A stretch of 64,000 bases of DNA from Lactifluus volemus (lineage: Eukaryota > Basidiomycota > Agaricomycetes > Russulales > Russulaceae): contig WTXI01000164.1 of assembly GCA_022376515.1 (NCBI GenBank), positions 1-64,000 on the forward strand, given 5' to 3'. Of this stretch, positions 45,892 to 58,084 are shown piece after piece (the stretch's first letter is position 1; every line of letters starts with the position of its first letter). A model generated the notes under the pieces. The model saw only the letters and a list, made by a program, of their open reading frames with translations, was not told where the DNA came from and searched no databases. Both the position numbers and the translations under genes were made by a program.

Positions 45892-46369
45892 GTCGCATGT
45901 GATGAACCTGCACCGTGATGGGCCTAGCTAGATTTTTCTAATATCCTGTACTCCCTTTTGTACATTAGCCTTTTTCATTAAAAGGCCGATACTCTAGTTT
46001 CCTCTTACATAAGTCATGTTGGTGAAAACATCATCTATCGAGTGGAGCGCGAACGATCGCGCGGCACATAGAGTGGGGAGGAAGGAAAGCATGATGATGG
46101 TCTTCACCTAGATTGTCTCTAAACGATTTAATAATAAAGATGAATCGATTGGCAGCTGATCGTGCAGACGTTGATCTAGCTCCAAAGTCGGTAGCGGGGC
46201 ACAGGGTGATAAAACAGAGAAAGATCGAGGTATCGTGTTGGAGAGCTGTCCCCCGGCTGCTACTGCCCGGTGTTGGCGCATGTAGGCGAGGCGACGCTGC
46301 GTCACGAGGCGCCGCCAGATTGAAGGCTGACGAGTAAAAAGCGGTTAATTGAAGCACAAAGGGTATCGT
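45892..46369. other. 3' flank of NLR copy B
   Basis: Noncoding. The first 150 bp correspond to the 3' flanks of copies A and C (GTGATGGGCCTAGCTAGATT, CCTTTTTCATTAAAAGGC). A B-specific stretch at 46110-46340 shows no recognisable feature. Confidence 0.45.
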
Positions 46370-47290
46370 AAACGGCCGTGGGAGCCCCAACAGGGAGCGA
46401 CTGTTATCCATCAGGTTGCCTTCGGAGTAATTGGCTGCCGTCCTGACTCTTGGGCGCCTTATCATCGTCTCTTGCAGATCCTTCTACCATCTCCTCCCAA
46501 TTCCCAAACATATAGAGTGCATACCACCGCCAAGTCGACTCGCATCGGCAAGCCGTCAGCTATGTCAATCGCCTTAGCCTACGAGCGAATAAAGGGGCAT
46601 CGACGGAAGAAGGGTGTATCGTGACGGGGCGGCAAACAAGGCAAGTCGAGATGTCTAACTTGTCCTTTATCACAGCACTGCGGAGCTCGCGCTCTGCGCC
46701 GGTATTGATGATGTTATTATCGCGGCAGTTGTCTATGACGCTGGGGCAGTACGAAACGCTGACTCTGAACGAGGTGCGATCGCACTCCGAATGGCCCAAC
46801 TGCAGCAGAAGGAAGCGCCGATGGGTCGTGAGATGAACACATTGGATCAGGTCAGCACCTGGGAGAGAGTACCGCGCCTGGCCGAAAGAACATAGTTGGC
46901 AGCAGCTTGAAGCACCATCTACAATACTAGTCCGAGGCATGACTTGCTACCTGAGGACCCACGCAAGTTACGGTTACGGCCTGGATGATTTCAATAGATT
47001 CTCACCTGTTCCCGAGCTAACCAGCTTCCGACCTTGTAGTTAAATTGACCATGGCGGCGCGCAACGACGGAGAAATCGACATGTTCGACTTCAATGGCAC
47101 GTACCTCAACGAGGAGCTGGGGAATGAAGAGATAATACGTATCTTGGAGGCTCATGGATCATGCAGGAGCCTCCGGGGTACGAGGAAGGCCAGGGATCAG
47201 TCAACACCTGGGATGACTGTTCGTCTGCCCTCAATCGAACAGGCCGGCGGAGTCGTACGGCCACACTTTCCTGCACCGAGTTACTCGTGT
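46370..47290 (+). pseudogene. Degraded copia RT relic downstream of copy B
   Basis: This parallels 31500-32430 and 58085-59160: the leading GGGAGCCCCAACAGGGAGCG, ALAYERIKGH-type text, MAARNDGEID with DFNGTYLNEELG (47050-47120), and a KQAGG-like segment near 47240. Out-of-frame joins and stops show it is dead. Confidence 0.7.
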
Positions 47291-47409
47291 GTAGCAAATT
47301 ATCTAAACTTCCCTAAAAACTATCCTTCGAAGATCGTCCATAAAAAAGAATACGGCGTGGGACGTGTCACGAGGCGCGGTAGAGGAGGCCCACTCGGATC
47401 CGAGTCCCG

Positions 47410-47790
47410 GTTGAATGGCATTGTGCGGGCCGCTGTTTTACCAACACCCTAGTACCTCTTTTGTATTTCGCTTCGCATTCCTCATCCATACTCCCTCACG
47501 AATCCCGCTGCCTTCAGCGTTCTCACAAGATCCTGGCTTACTGGTGCCCTACTACATCGTACCCTCGGCTGTGCTGCTACGATGCCACGTCATCCGCGAC
47601 CACTTGTTATACCACAGAATCCACCCCAAGCTGTGTTTTGTTGCTTCTATCACCGTAATAAGTCAGATTCTGTTTTTCTTTAATGTTTTCCTTTAGCTTT
47701 CGTGACACCTTTTATCCACTAGATAGGGTAATTTCGGTACCGCGTCCAGACCTCTACATCAACATTAATTTTTCTTTTTGTCACGCAGCT
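47410..47790 (+). repeat. Dispersed repeat, copy 2 (paired with 17160-17600)
   Basis: See the first copy for matched landmarks. Here the repeat sits between two copia RT fragments, which supports a retroelement LTR or leader origin. Confidence 0.6.
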
Positions 47791-47865
47791 CGCTTATGTC
47801 ATACCTTGCTTTACACCGCACTCATGGTAGCGAAGCGCAGCGCGTCCTCTGAATACTGGCTTGTC
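47783..47865 (-). pseudogene. About 80-bp fragment of the gene at 61066-61724
   Basis: The + strand CACGCAGCTCGCTTATGTCA then TACCTTGCTTTACA and AGCGCGTCCTCTGAATACTG closely matches 61098-61187. There it encodes, on the minus strand, QYSEDALCFANPRW and KARYVINELRG. The fragment is embedded between the dispersed repeat and a copia fragment. Confidence 0.65.
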
Positions 47866-48060
47866 GCTCGAGGATTCACGCAAGTTACAGTTTAGGGTAT
47901 TCAATAGTACATTCTCACGTGCTTCCAAGCTAAGCAGCTTCTTATATTAAGCTTACTACGTAGCCATTGCAGCGCGCAATGACTGGGGAGATCGACGAGT
48001 CGACTTCAATGGCACGTACCTCAATGGGGAGCTGGGGGAGCAAGGAGATCTAACTAGCGG
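47866..48060 (+). pseudogene. Second small copia RT relic
   Basis: LVARGFTQV at 47863-47890, then after a gap AIAARNDWG and DFNGTYLNGELGE (47970-48040). This repeats motifs already present at 46980-47120, so two partial copia RT copies lie in tandem. Confidence 0.65.
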
Positions 48061-48487
48061 AAAATAAAGGCGCGTGCGGAGATTGTTCTGCGAGAGGACG
48101 ACACAAGGTATGCACAGATATTCCGCGCACGAACAGCTCTATTGTATTCACCTGCGAGAGAGCGATACAAGGTATGCTACTGGAGTCAGTATATAGTTGG
48201 AGCAGGTGAGTAAGTGTCACATACCTCAGATATTCCACGCACTAACAACACGAAGTCTGAGGTACCTACGGATCAAGTGAAAGGCTATATTATATGACGA
48301 TAAGGGCCTCGCAAGGAACTATCGGAAATGGAGTCAGGAAGAGGGGCAAGGGCCGCAGGGAACGCGAGTAGGGTTGCTGTCTAAGAAACAGAAACCGATG
48401 CTGGCCGTAACACTAAAGTCTATTCTAAAGTACTGTATAGTAACGAAAGTGTCCATGTCCAAGGTGATCGCGGTGACATTCCGAGAT
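48061..48487. other. Spacer between the two tandem segmental units
   Basis: No gene is visible. The stretch 48090-48290 carries imperfect internal repeats (ACAAGGTATGC at two sites; AGATATTCC.CGCAC at two sites) and a short inverted pair around CCTCAGAT/GTCTGAGG. This junction follows the B unit and precedes the C unit. Confidence 0.4.
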
Positions 48488-48529
48488 TCAACACTCCTTC
48501 ATTACGCGCGCAGTCCAAGACATGCCGCG

Positions 48530-51500
48530 AAACGCTTGACCTTGGGACGGCAACGCCTTCGTCAACGCATCAGCCACCATGTTCGAGTCGTTGGTAGGGC
48601 AATACACGAGCCTGAGGACAGCTTCTTCAACCACCCACCGGATCCAATGGTAGCATACGTCGATATGCTTCTTGCAGTGCGCGCGTGATACTGGTGGTCG
48701 CGCCGAGTGAGCGCAATGGCTGGATATTTGTCGGAAAATAGGGTGGTGGTATCTGTGGCAGGTCCGATGACTTGAGAGAGGAGGTTGCAGAGCCAAATGG
48801 CCCGTGCGTCGCGGCGACATACTCGCTCCCGGTGGTGGATAATGAGACGATCTCTTGGTGTTTAAATGACCACGAAACAGCGTGGCCTTCGATAAGGAAC
48901 GCGTGGCCAGAAACGGCGTGGTGATCTTCGCCCATGCTGCCGTCCGCATCCGCAAAGCCTTCGAGCGTGCATTTCATTTCGCCTTAGGTGAGCCAGAGCT
49001 CGCGCGTGTCGGCCAGGTAGCGGAAAATTCGATTTACGGCCTCCCAGTGAGCCTTCCTGGATTTGGAGGCAAAAAGCGCCACAGTCGTCACGGCGAAAGC
49101 GATGTTGGGTCGAGTAGTCAAGGCAGCCCTGTTAAAGGCGCTCATGGCCTCATAGGGCACTTCGCATATGATCGTTAACTTGGCCGCAGTCGTGGGTGCT
49201 TGCTCGGATGTGAGGCGGACTTGAGTGTCCAAGGGCGTGGAAAGTGGCTTTGAGGTCGTCGAAGTTGAGTCAATGCAAGATCGAGTCGATGTAAGCGCGC
49301 TGGGACAAGTGAATGGTCCTAGCCTCGTGGTCTCACCGGATCTCGATACCCAACATCTAATGCAAATCACTGAGGTCCGTAACCTCTACATGCGTTCACA
49401 GACCAGCCTTGAATTCTTCGATAAGGTGTGGTGAGGTGGCAACAATGGTGCAGTGATCAACATGCACTGCCACTGCCGTGAGGCCGCGAGCTCGTGCGCT
49501 CACTCGCTCGACTTGAAAAAGACCGCTTGGTCGATGGAACATCGGCTGAAACCCAAGGAGGTGAGGGTGAAGGACAGTTTTTGGTACCATTGACGGCCAG
49601 ATTGCTCAAGACCATAGAGCGTCTTGACCACGGCCAGGCGTCCCGCGTCACGTGCCTCGTAACCCGGATAAACAAAACTTGCTCAACAAACCGTTCATCA
49701 ATGCCCCCCTTGATGTCCACCTGGTGCAGCTCCATCCGAATACGATTTTCCATCGCAATAATGACTCAAGAGGACGTCAATTTGGTAATCGGGAAAGTGA
49801 ATCATGACTATGAACGTTGTACATACATAGCATCGCAGTCAGCGATACGACATTATTTACACTCAGTACGTGAGGAAAGCAGGTGGAGGTTCAGATTATA
49901 AAAAACCTTGTTGTGGTGACAGATCTATGTCCGATGCGACCAGTGTGAAGAACGATCGAGTTTGAAATTTGAAAAGTCGCGAAGCCACCCAGTTGATACT
50001 AGACCGCGAATAATTGGCAGACCTCCCCGAGTGCCCCAATTTTGTCCCTCCTTACTTTCTCTCTCTCTCCACCGCCGGCACCTCAGGGAGATGGTCCGTT
50101 GTTCTTTCCTCCAGCAGCTTTAGTCGCTCAATTGGCAAGAGTGCGTTGGTGATGATGCGGCCATCGCGCCACGAGGTCCAAGTCGGCCCCTACGCTTCTT
50201 TTACACCCGCGCAGCGCAAGGCGCCGTCGAGATAATGCCGAAACCCGATCCGAATCTGCCATCTACTGCCACGCCAGACCTTCGCTCGACTTGGAGGGGA
50301 CATTGGTGCGTAGTATTTCACATGCGCCCCGAGCTCGTATGGCATTCGCGGTATTCACACTCAGGTACGTGTTCTAGCCTCCATGTTAGACGTGGACGCC
50401 ACTCGCAGTGTTTTTTGCAGAGGCCCCAGCACTTCCATATGGATTACGATTACAAGACGTTATCTGGGCATTCAGCCCCACATGACCGGGATTGGCGGGT
50501 GAGAAAGTGCAAATCTTGATCCATCTGCCACCGCCACCGCAGACACCGACATGTCCCCATCACTGCCTCATCCCCTTCCACCTATGTAGTTGCTCCTGTC
50601 GCTCACGTACACCCTGAGAGTGGGAAACCATTTCCCGCCGCCGGTGATGGTGAAGGAGAAGGGCCAGACTTAGAGCCAGTGGTTTGAGGAGGCAGCAATG
50701 AGCGCTACTACTACCGGTAAGTGGTGTTGGCATCTTTTCACCCTGCCGTGCTCTACATCGCTGGGTTCCTATCCGTCATCCTATCTTAACAAGGTCTGCT
50801 TCAAGGGGTTCTTTCTTTCTTTCCTAGCCTCGCTCACCAGTTCATTTCGCCAGTCGTAGACCGCCCAATCCCGCAACTGTCCCCCTTTCCTGAAAAAACA
50901 CATATTACCATTACCACCCCCGATTCCAGATATCCACCTTCTTGCTGACGTAACCCTGGACAACTAAAGGCCTGTCCCGCAAGGACGGGAGGGAGCGCAG
51001 AGGCTGTCTATCAGGGGACAACACGCACGCCAACGATTTCAGCTGCAGGATTCCAGCCCTCTTCATTCTGCGTACTCGAGTGCGTCTAGCCCAGAAGCGC
51101 AGACGAAGACGGCCTTCGGCCATCCAAGATACAGTAAGCGGCTGAGAACGACCACTGATGAGGAGACACCATCATTGCTGCTGGACATGATAGACATGCA
51201 TCGACTTTCACCAGGGCCGTGCGATTGACAAGCGTCGAAGTCGGTCCCGGGGCGCTCCCAGCCTCAGCCCGGGTCGCCAAGTCGTCCGCCTGAGTGTCCC
51301 CCGATTTCTCGCTAGGGCTTAGTGCTGGGTGCTGGCATCTACACGCTTTGCTTGCCAGTGTAAGGACACAGGGGACGGGACGCCGGGGGAGTCCATCTGA
51401 CTCAGGACATAAACAGTACAGCTTCATCGTATATGGGACTAAATGCAGCTGGCTATATGCACCGATTGGATCCATATATCTTGTTTATTCTTTTCTTTGC
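48530..51500 (-). pseudogene. Degraded Ty1/copia Pol relic upstream of NLR copy C
   Basis: Paralogue of 37130-39420 in the same orientation. It retains HWEAVNRIFRYLADT and RPNIAFAVTTVALFA (about 48990-49090), RLTSEQAPTTAAKL (about 49170-49210), an RT active site changed to HVDH (VAVHVDHCTIVAT, 49446-49484, against YVDD in the B-side copy), and the RNase H end HIDVCYHWIRWVVEEA with VADALTKALPS (48545-48670). It contains a stretch (48840-49090) missing from the B-side relic, so neither relic is a simple copy of the other. The 50000-51500 part is collinear with 38140-39540. Confidence 0.8.
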
Positions 51501-51519
51501 TGTGTGTCATCCTCTCCTG

Positions 51520-52312
51520 TATAAGTTACCATGATTTCAGCAATGTTCATCAACTATAGTCCTTTTATGTTATGCCAGTGTAGGAAGTGCATATATCTGA
51601 TTTTAAACACGCTATTGCGTTCCGTTGCTCCCTACGTCGCCTCCCACGTTACAAATGCCATCAGATGCGGGAAGTTCCGGAAATTGGAGAGGCGTCGCAG
51701 AGGATCGCAAATCTGATGAGGTACCTCTCTCTCAAAAAAGAAAAACAGAAACAACGCGCGAAAAAATAAGATTAATCTCAACTCTTTTCCAAGACAGCCT
51801 CAGAAGCTTGAATTCGGACTGCAATAGCAGATTCAAGGCATTCACGAGTTAAATTCCATTCAGCCCTTTAAGAACAGGGAGTGGAGGTGTAGCAGCTGTA
51901 AAGAAGCGAAGAGAAGCATCGATAGATCTTGAGATCTTCAGAGGTTCCCCGTTTTCAGTTCTCCCGTTGAACTACTCTGACTCGGAACTGAAAACCGCGG
52001 GCGCCTTGCCTCTGACAGTTGTTTGGTTGTTTGTTCCCAATGGCGAAGCGCCCTGACAAAACGTGGACCCGTGTACGCCAGTGGTTATCCTCAATCTCAA
52101 CTTCTTACTTCGATCTATGATTCCCTCCCACAACCGAATTCGTATGCCAAAGTCTCCCACACTTCATGTCCCCCGATCTTGACCATTACTACAGCCCAGA
52201 TCCTCAATATCCAGAATCCGGTACATCAGTCACTTCCACTTCCATTTCATCTCGATATTTGCTCAGATGGCTTCCTTTGATCAGCGATCAAGTCACCGAA
52301 ACACAACGGAGC
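51520..52312 (+). promoter_or_regulatory. Upstream region of NLR copy C
   Basis: Collinear with 39600-40413. No gene. The shared landmarks up to the ATG at 52313 are the same as for copy B. Conservation outside the coding region could reflect recent duplication rather than function. Confidence 0.5.
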
Positions 52313-55300
52313 ATGCCCCAGCTCGAAGTGACTGGTATACATTTTTGGTCATGCTGCTCTGATAAGTACTGAACTCTTTCCTCTGTCAGTCCTCAGGGCG
52401 CGCAATCTTCCTGCTCTGAAATCCCTCCCAGGGAAAGAGAGACGGTTTTATGTTACAGCGACCAACGGGGAGAAATTATGGCAGACCCGATCTATGCGGA
52501 GCATAGCTCAGCGTGTCGAATGGAACGAGAAACTCAACGCATTGTGACAAATCTCGTACATCCATTTCCATGTCCAACTGACTCTCCTGCAGTGCTGTGC
52601 AACCGCTCTCCCGTATTATGATATCTCTTATGCGAAGAGGACCATGCGGAAAGACATCTTCTCGGACAGCAGGAGATATCCTGTGAAGCCCGTGGCGGTT
52701 CGTCTATTTCTTCGAATCTTTACTCATCCATCTGGCTGACTGTCCTACACGTAGAACTTGATATTGTATTGAACAGTGCCGGTGAACACGATGGTCACCC
52801 AACGAGGCCGGATACACCGTTGACGATCACAATATCCACGAACCGAGTTCCTCTCTGACAACGGCGCCAATACATCGAATCCTGCGACGACAGAATTGGA
52901 CGATCCAGTTGCTGGAGGAGGTGTTGTACGTCTACTATCTAATTATGAAACCAGCAACCCACGTCAGCTGCCACCCTTGTATCTCCTTTATCACAGACGC
53001 ATGACGTTCCCACTGAGGGCGATACTCCTGTGGGACCGGTAGCAGGCAGTCAGGCGGAGATGTCGCGTACTCTCGATCGTGCCGAGGAATCCATGGAATC
53101 CATGGATACGATGAAAGCATGGCAGTCAGCCATTGACGTTGTCAAGCAAGTGATGGACACTGTCGACCCAATTGCTGAAGTATGAGTAACATCATGATCA
53201 TTTTTGGGTATCCTTGCTAAATCAACTTCCGCTGTTCAGTTGTTCCCACATGCAAGGTTAGCATGGAAATTGCTCTCAAAGATTCCTGAGGTGTGTCTCT
53301 GTGCTCTGTCGGAGGATGTGGAACATTCAATCTTCCACTTGCCACCAGACTTTGCTACACCAGTTGAAGCGTGACGACAACGTTAGACGCTACTTCAGGC
53401 AATACGGGATGCGTTTGATATTGCGAAGATGGCGGACATTTTGAGGAACATGACCCGGAGTCTACGCAGGCGAAAATCCTGGATGAGATGCTGGAGTGCG
53501 TCTCGGAATGTGCCAAATTTATCATACTGTATGCGGAGGATGTGCAACTCGGTACGTCTTCTTCTCCTTCTCATTGGTGATGAGGATAACATTTGATCCA
53601 GGAAAGCGGACTTTGAAGAATGTCGTCCGCCAAGTTGACGGTAAAGTTGATGAGTACCGCACGAACCTCGCTCGACTGCGAGATAATTTCCTTGCGGGTG
53701 CTGTGCTGGCACTGGTGGAATCTGGTGCGTAGTCCTTAAGGCTATTGATCCTCGAATCAGCTCATGTGGGGCACAAAGATTTGGACGCAAAAATCAAAGA
53801 ATTGCCTTATAAAGGAGGCTGGCGATTTGGCGATGATAGGCGCTGCCTTCCAGGCACACGAGAAGAATTCTTGGACCATATCATCAACTGGGTCCAGAAT
53901 CGAGAATCCCAACGTGGGCTCGTCCTCCTTGGCCAGGCCGGCACAGGAAAGTCATCGATCGCACATGAAGTCGCTCGGAGGTTCGAGAACAAGAATCTTG
54001 GCTCTTACTTCGCTTTTCTACGGAAGGAGGGCTCCAAAGACGAGGCCCACCAACTCTTCACGACACTCGCTCGCGATCTCTCCAATCGCTATCCTCCGTT
54101 CAAGCTCGCCCTTGGGAGGGTACTCAAGAATGACCCATCTCTTTGTAGTACTCGACACTATCGTACACTTTTCGAACGGCTCCTCCTTGAGCCGGCCAAG
54201 AACCTTCCGCTAGGCGATCCGATTCTCATCGTGGTCGATGCATTAGATGAGAGTGGTGATGCAATTGGCCAAAAAGGAGTACATAAATTTCTCGCTCAAC
54301 GACTTTTCGAGTTGCCATCGACTTTCCGGATCCTCATCACATCGAGGCCGGAGCATGGAATTGAAGATGTGTTCCGTAACACGCTATCTGTACGCACTCT
54401 CTACATGGACGATCACGTACTTGCGGCCAAGACGGAGCAAGATATTGGTCTGTATCTCCAGAGCGAACTGCCGTTGAACTTATTCGAACGACATGGTGCC
54501 AAGCTCGCAAAGTCGGCAGAAGGGTTGTTTCAGTGGGCGGCCGTTGCATCCGGGCTAATAAACAATCCTCCTCCTAGCTTTGGGTTCAGCAGGAAACAGG
54601 TGATACAGTGTCTGTTGGGACACACTCGAGATCGCGGTGGACAGGATCCGTTGGACCAGCTATACAGAGAAGTTCTGGAAGGATACTTCAAACCGGTTGC
54701 AGCACAAATTCTATTTCGGTCTGTGATAGGACAGCTTTTCGCTGCGATGGTGCCACTTTCCATCCATTCTTTGACTATCTACGACGACATGCACCCAAGA
54801 TGACCCGAGGACCCTGACCCCGAGGATTCTGATTGCGTTATTGAGATGCTCCATCACCTTGGCTCACTGCTCAGTAACGTGACCTCATCCAACGATACCC
54901 TCCCGATCCTCCCACTGCACACCTCATTTCGTGACTTCCTGGCAGTGAGAAGAGTGGGGAGTTTCACATAGACCTGGCCGGGCTCATCGTCGGTTGGCAC
55001 ATTCCTGCCTTGGATTGATGCTGAATAACCTCAAATTCAACATTTGCAAACTGGAGTCGTCATACCTTGCTAACAGGGATGTCCCAGACCTTGAATCTCG
55101 AATTTCCAGATATATTCCAGCTGCTCTATCGTATGCGTGCGTTTTCTGGGGCGATCATTTGGAACGTCTTGGCATTGAAGAGGATCTGTTTCCAAAACTT
55201 CGATTGCTGTTCGAGACAAGATTCCTTTTTTGGCTGGAAGTGCTTAGCATCATGAACAGTGTCGGTCTTGCATCACGAGCATTGGGATCTCTGAACACAT

Positions 55301-57728
55301 GGTTGCGGTCTGACCAGCAGAAGGTGGGCGTATATTATCGTATTATACGACATGTAGTGACTAATGGATAAAATTTCAGCGGTTCTCTCAATCAGAGGGT
55401 CAGATTGTGTTGGCATTAATGAATGATGCATTCGCTTTTGTGCGGTATTTCGGGATGGCGATATCAAGAAGCCTTCCACACACATATATATCTGCTCTCC
55501 CTTTTGCACCATCCTCTTCCCGCATCGTCGAGCACCACCATCACCTATTCCCCAGCACATTAATTTTGAAACGGTTGTCTGATTGGCCAGCATTGGAAAT
55601 GACGATTCAGGCACATGACGATTCGGTCTACTCTGTTGTATTCTCGCCGGATGGACAACGGATCGCATCGGCCTCGGGAGATCGCACGATTCGAGTGTGG
55701 GATGCTACAACCGGGGAAATTGTAGCGGGCCCGTTTACTGGACATACCGGTTTCGTCTTCTCTGTCGCATTCTCGCATGACGGGAAACGCATCGCCTCGG
55801 CCTCGGAGGACTGCACGATTCGTGTGTGGGATGCCGCGACAGGAGAGGTCGTAGCAGGTCCGTTTACTGGACACACGAGTTGGGTCAGATGTGTTGCATT
55901 CTCACCGAACGGGCAACACATCGCCTCGGCCTCGAGCGACCACACAATTCGTGTTTGGGATGCCGCAACTGGAGAGGTCATAGCGGACCCGTTTACTGGA
56001 CACATTAATGAGGTCCACTTTGTTGCATTCTCACCAGACGATCAATGTATCGCTTCGGCCTCTAAAGATTGCACGATTCGCATGTGGAATGCCACAACAG
56101 GAAATCTCGTTGCGGGCCCATTTACTGGACACACTGAACGGGTCCGCTGTGTTACATTCTCACCAGACGGGAAGCGCATCGCTTCATCCTCAGACGATTG
56201 GACGATTCGTGTGTGGGATTCCGCAACAGGACAGGTCATAGCAGGCCCGTTTACTGGACACACCGGTACTATCCACTCTATTGCATTCTCGCCGGACGGG
56301 GAATGCATCACTTCCGGCTCGGGAGATCGCACGATTTGCGTGTGGGATTCCACAACAGGGAAGATCGTAGCAGGCCCTTTCACTGGACATACCGATTCCA
56401 TATTTTCTGTTGCGCTCTCACCAGACGGGCAGCGCATTGCATCGGCTTCGGGTGATGGCACGGTTTGCGTGTGGGATGCCAGAAAAGGAGGGGCAGGGGC
56501 CACGCTTACTGGACACACCCAATCAATATTTTCTGTTGCACTCTCACCCGACGGGCAACGGATAGCCTCGGCCTCTGCAGATTGTTCAATCAGTATGTGG
56601 GATGCCACAACAGGAGAGGTCACAGCGGGTCCGTTTACTGGTCATACCGATTGGGTCATTTTTGTTGCCTTCTCGCCTGAAGGGCAGCGGATCGCCTCGG
56701 CCTCGCACGATCGCACGATTCGCGTGTGGGATACCACGACAGGAAATATTGTGGTGGACCCGTTTACTGGACATACCGAAGCGGTCAGTTGTGTTGCATT
56801 CTCACCGGACGGACAACGCATCGTCTCAGCCTCGTTCGATCACACGGTTCGCGTGTGGGATGCCACAACGGGAGAGGTTGTAGTGGCCCCGTTTACCGGA
56901 CACACTGACTCGGTCCGTTCTGTTGCATTCTCGCCAGACGGGAAACGCATCGTGTCGGCTTCGTCGGACCGCACGATTCGCATATGGGATGCTGCGACAG
57001 GAGAGGTCATAATAGGCCCATTTACTGGTCACACTATGCGGGTCCAATGTGTTGTATTCTCACCAGACGGGCAGCGAATCGCCTCTGGCTCGGCAGATGC
57101 CACGATTCGTGTGTGGGATTCTGAGACAGGACAAGAAGTACTACGCCCGTTGACTATGCACACCGATGTCATCAACTCTGTTGTATTCTCACCAGACGGA
57201 CAGCGCATTGCATCGGCCTCGGGTGATCGCACAATTAGCTTGTGGGATTCTGCAACAGGGGTGGCCGTAGGGGACCCATTTATTGGACATGCTGATACGG
57301 TCACCTCGGTTGCATTCTCACCAGATGGGCACCGGATCTTTTCGGCCTCGGCAGATTGTACGATTCGCATGTGGGATGCAGGACAGGATGTTGTGAGCTC
57401 GTCTACCGGACTCATTCAAACGATCAGCCCTGGTGCGTCCACCCTTGATAGGCCTATCGCTTCAGCCTTACGAGATCACACGATTCATCTAGGGAAGCTC
57501 GGAGCAGAAGATATTGAGAAAGATCATTTAATGGACAAGTTCCCGATCAATAGTGATGGATGGATGTATGGGGAAGATGGTGAATTCCTTTTGTGGATTC
57601 CCCTCATCCACAGGCCATACGTTCATAAAGCTAAGACAATGTGGATTGCCGGCAAAGATAGAACGGAGGTGGATTGCTCAAATTTTGTGCATGGATTAAA
57701 TTGGGCTACGGTATACGTTCACAGTTGA
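52313..57728 (+). pseudogene. NLR-like STAND gene copy C: broken N-terminal/NACHT part, intact 14-unit WD40 part
   Basis: It starts MPQLEVT, with the same exon plan as copies A and B. N-terminal exons have several one-base losses (for example near 52860, 52930, 53385 and 53452). The NACHT exon is open from 53745 to about 54775 (GQAGTGKSS, ILIVVDALDE, ILITSRPEHG) but then breaks near 54775 (ACTATCTACG where A and B have ACTATTCT), 54803, 54945 and 54975. From about 55380 the last exon is uninterrupted for over 770 codons to 57728: LALMNDAFAFVRYF, 14 WD40 units and the cap GWMYGEDGEFLLWIPLIHRP with CSNFVHGLNW. The preserved WD40 exon beside a broken switch domain could be a donor for gene conversion, or the breaks could be partly sequencing error. 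Confidence 0.85.
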
Positions 57729-58084
57729 TCTAAATAGAGTCACATGTATGACCCTGCACCGTGATGGGCCTAGCTAGATTTCGCGTTCGCTTCTAACACT
57801 CCTGTACTTCCCTTTTGTACATTAGCCCTTTTCATTACAAGTGCTTGAGCGCTTGAGCGGCTGCGCCGCCTGCGCCGTTAATTCGGACAAATAAGGGAAG
57901 ATTAGTAAGCAGCTGCCTGCGTCAACCTCTGGTCCTCTGGAGAGATGCTACAGAGAAAGCAAAACAAAATGAAGTGGAAAAGAAAGGTGGCAAAGCTTGA
58001 GAGTCAAGACAAAGGAAACCAAAAGCCCCCCCAAAAAAAAGTCAAAAGCGGAAACACAAAGCAACGATGCTCGCAAAGTGGGTT
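57729..58084. other. 3' flank of NLR copy C
   Basis: Noncoding. The first 110 bp match the other copies' 3' flanks (TGATGGGCCTAGCTAGATTT, TTTTGTACATTAGCCC). The rest is C-specific without a recognised feature. Confidence 0.45.
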
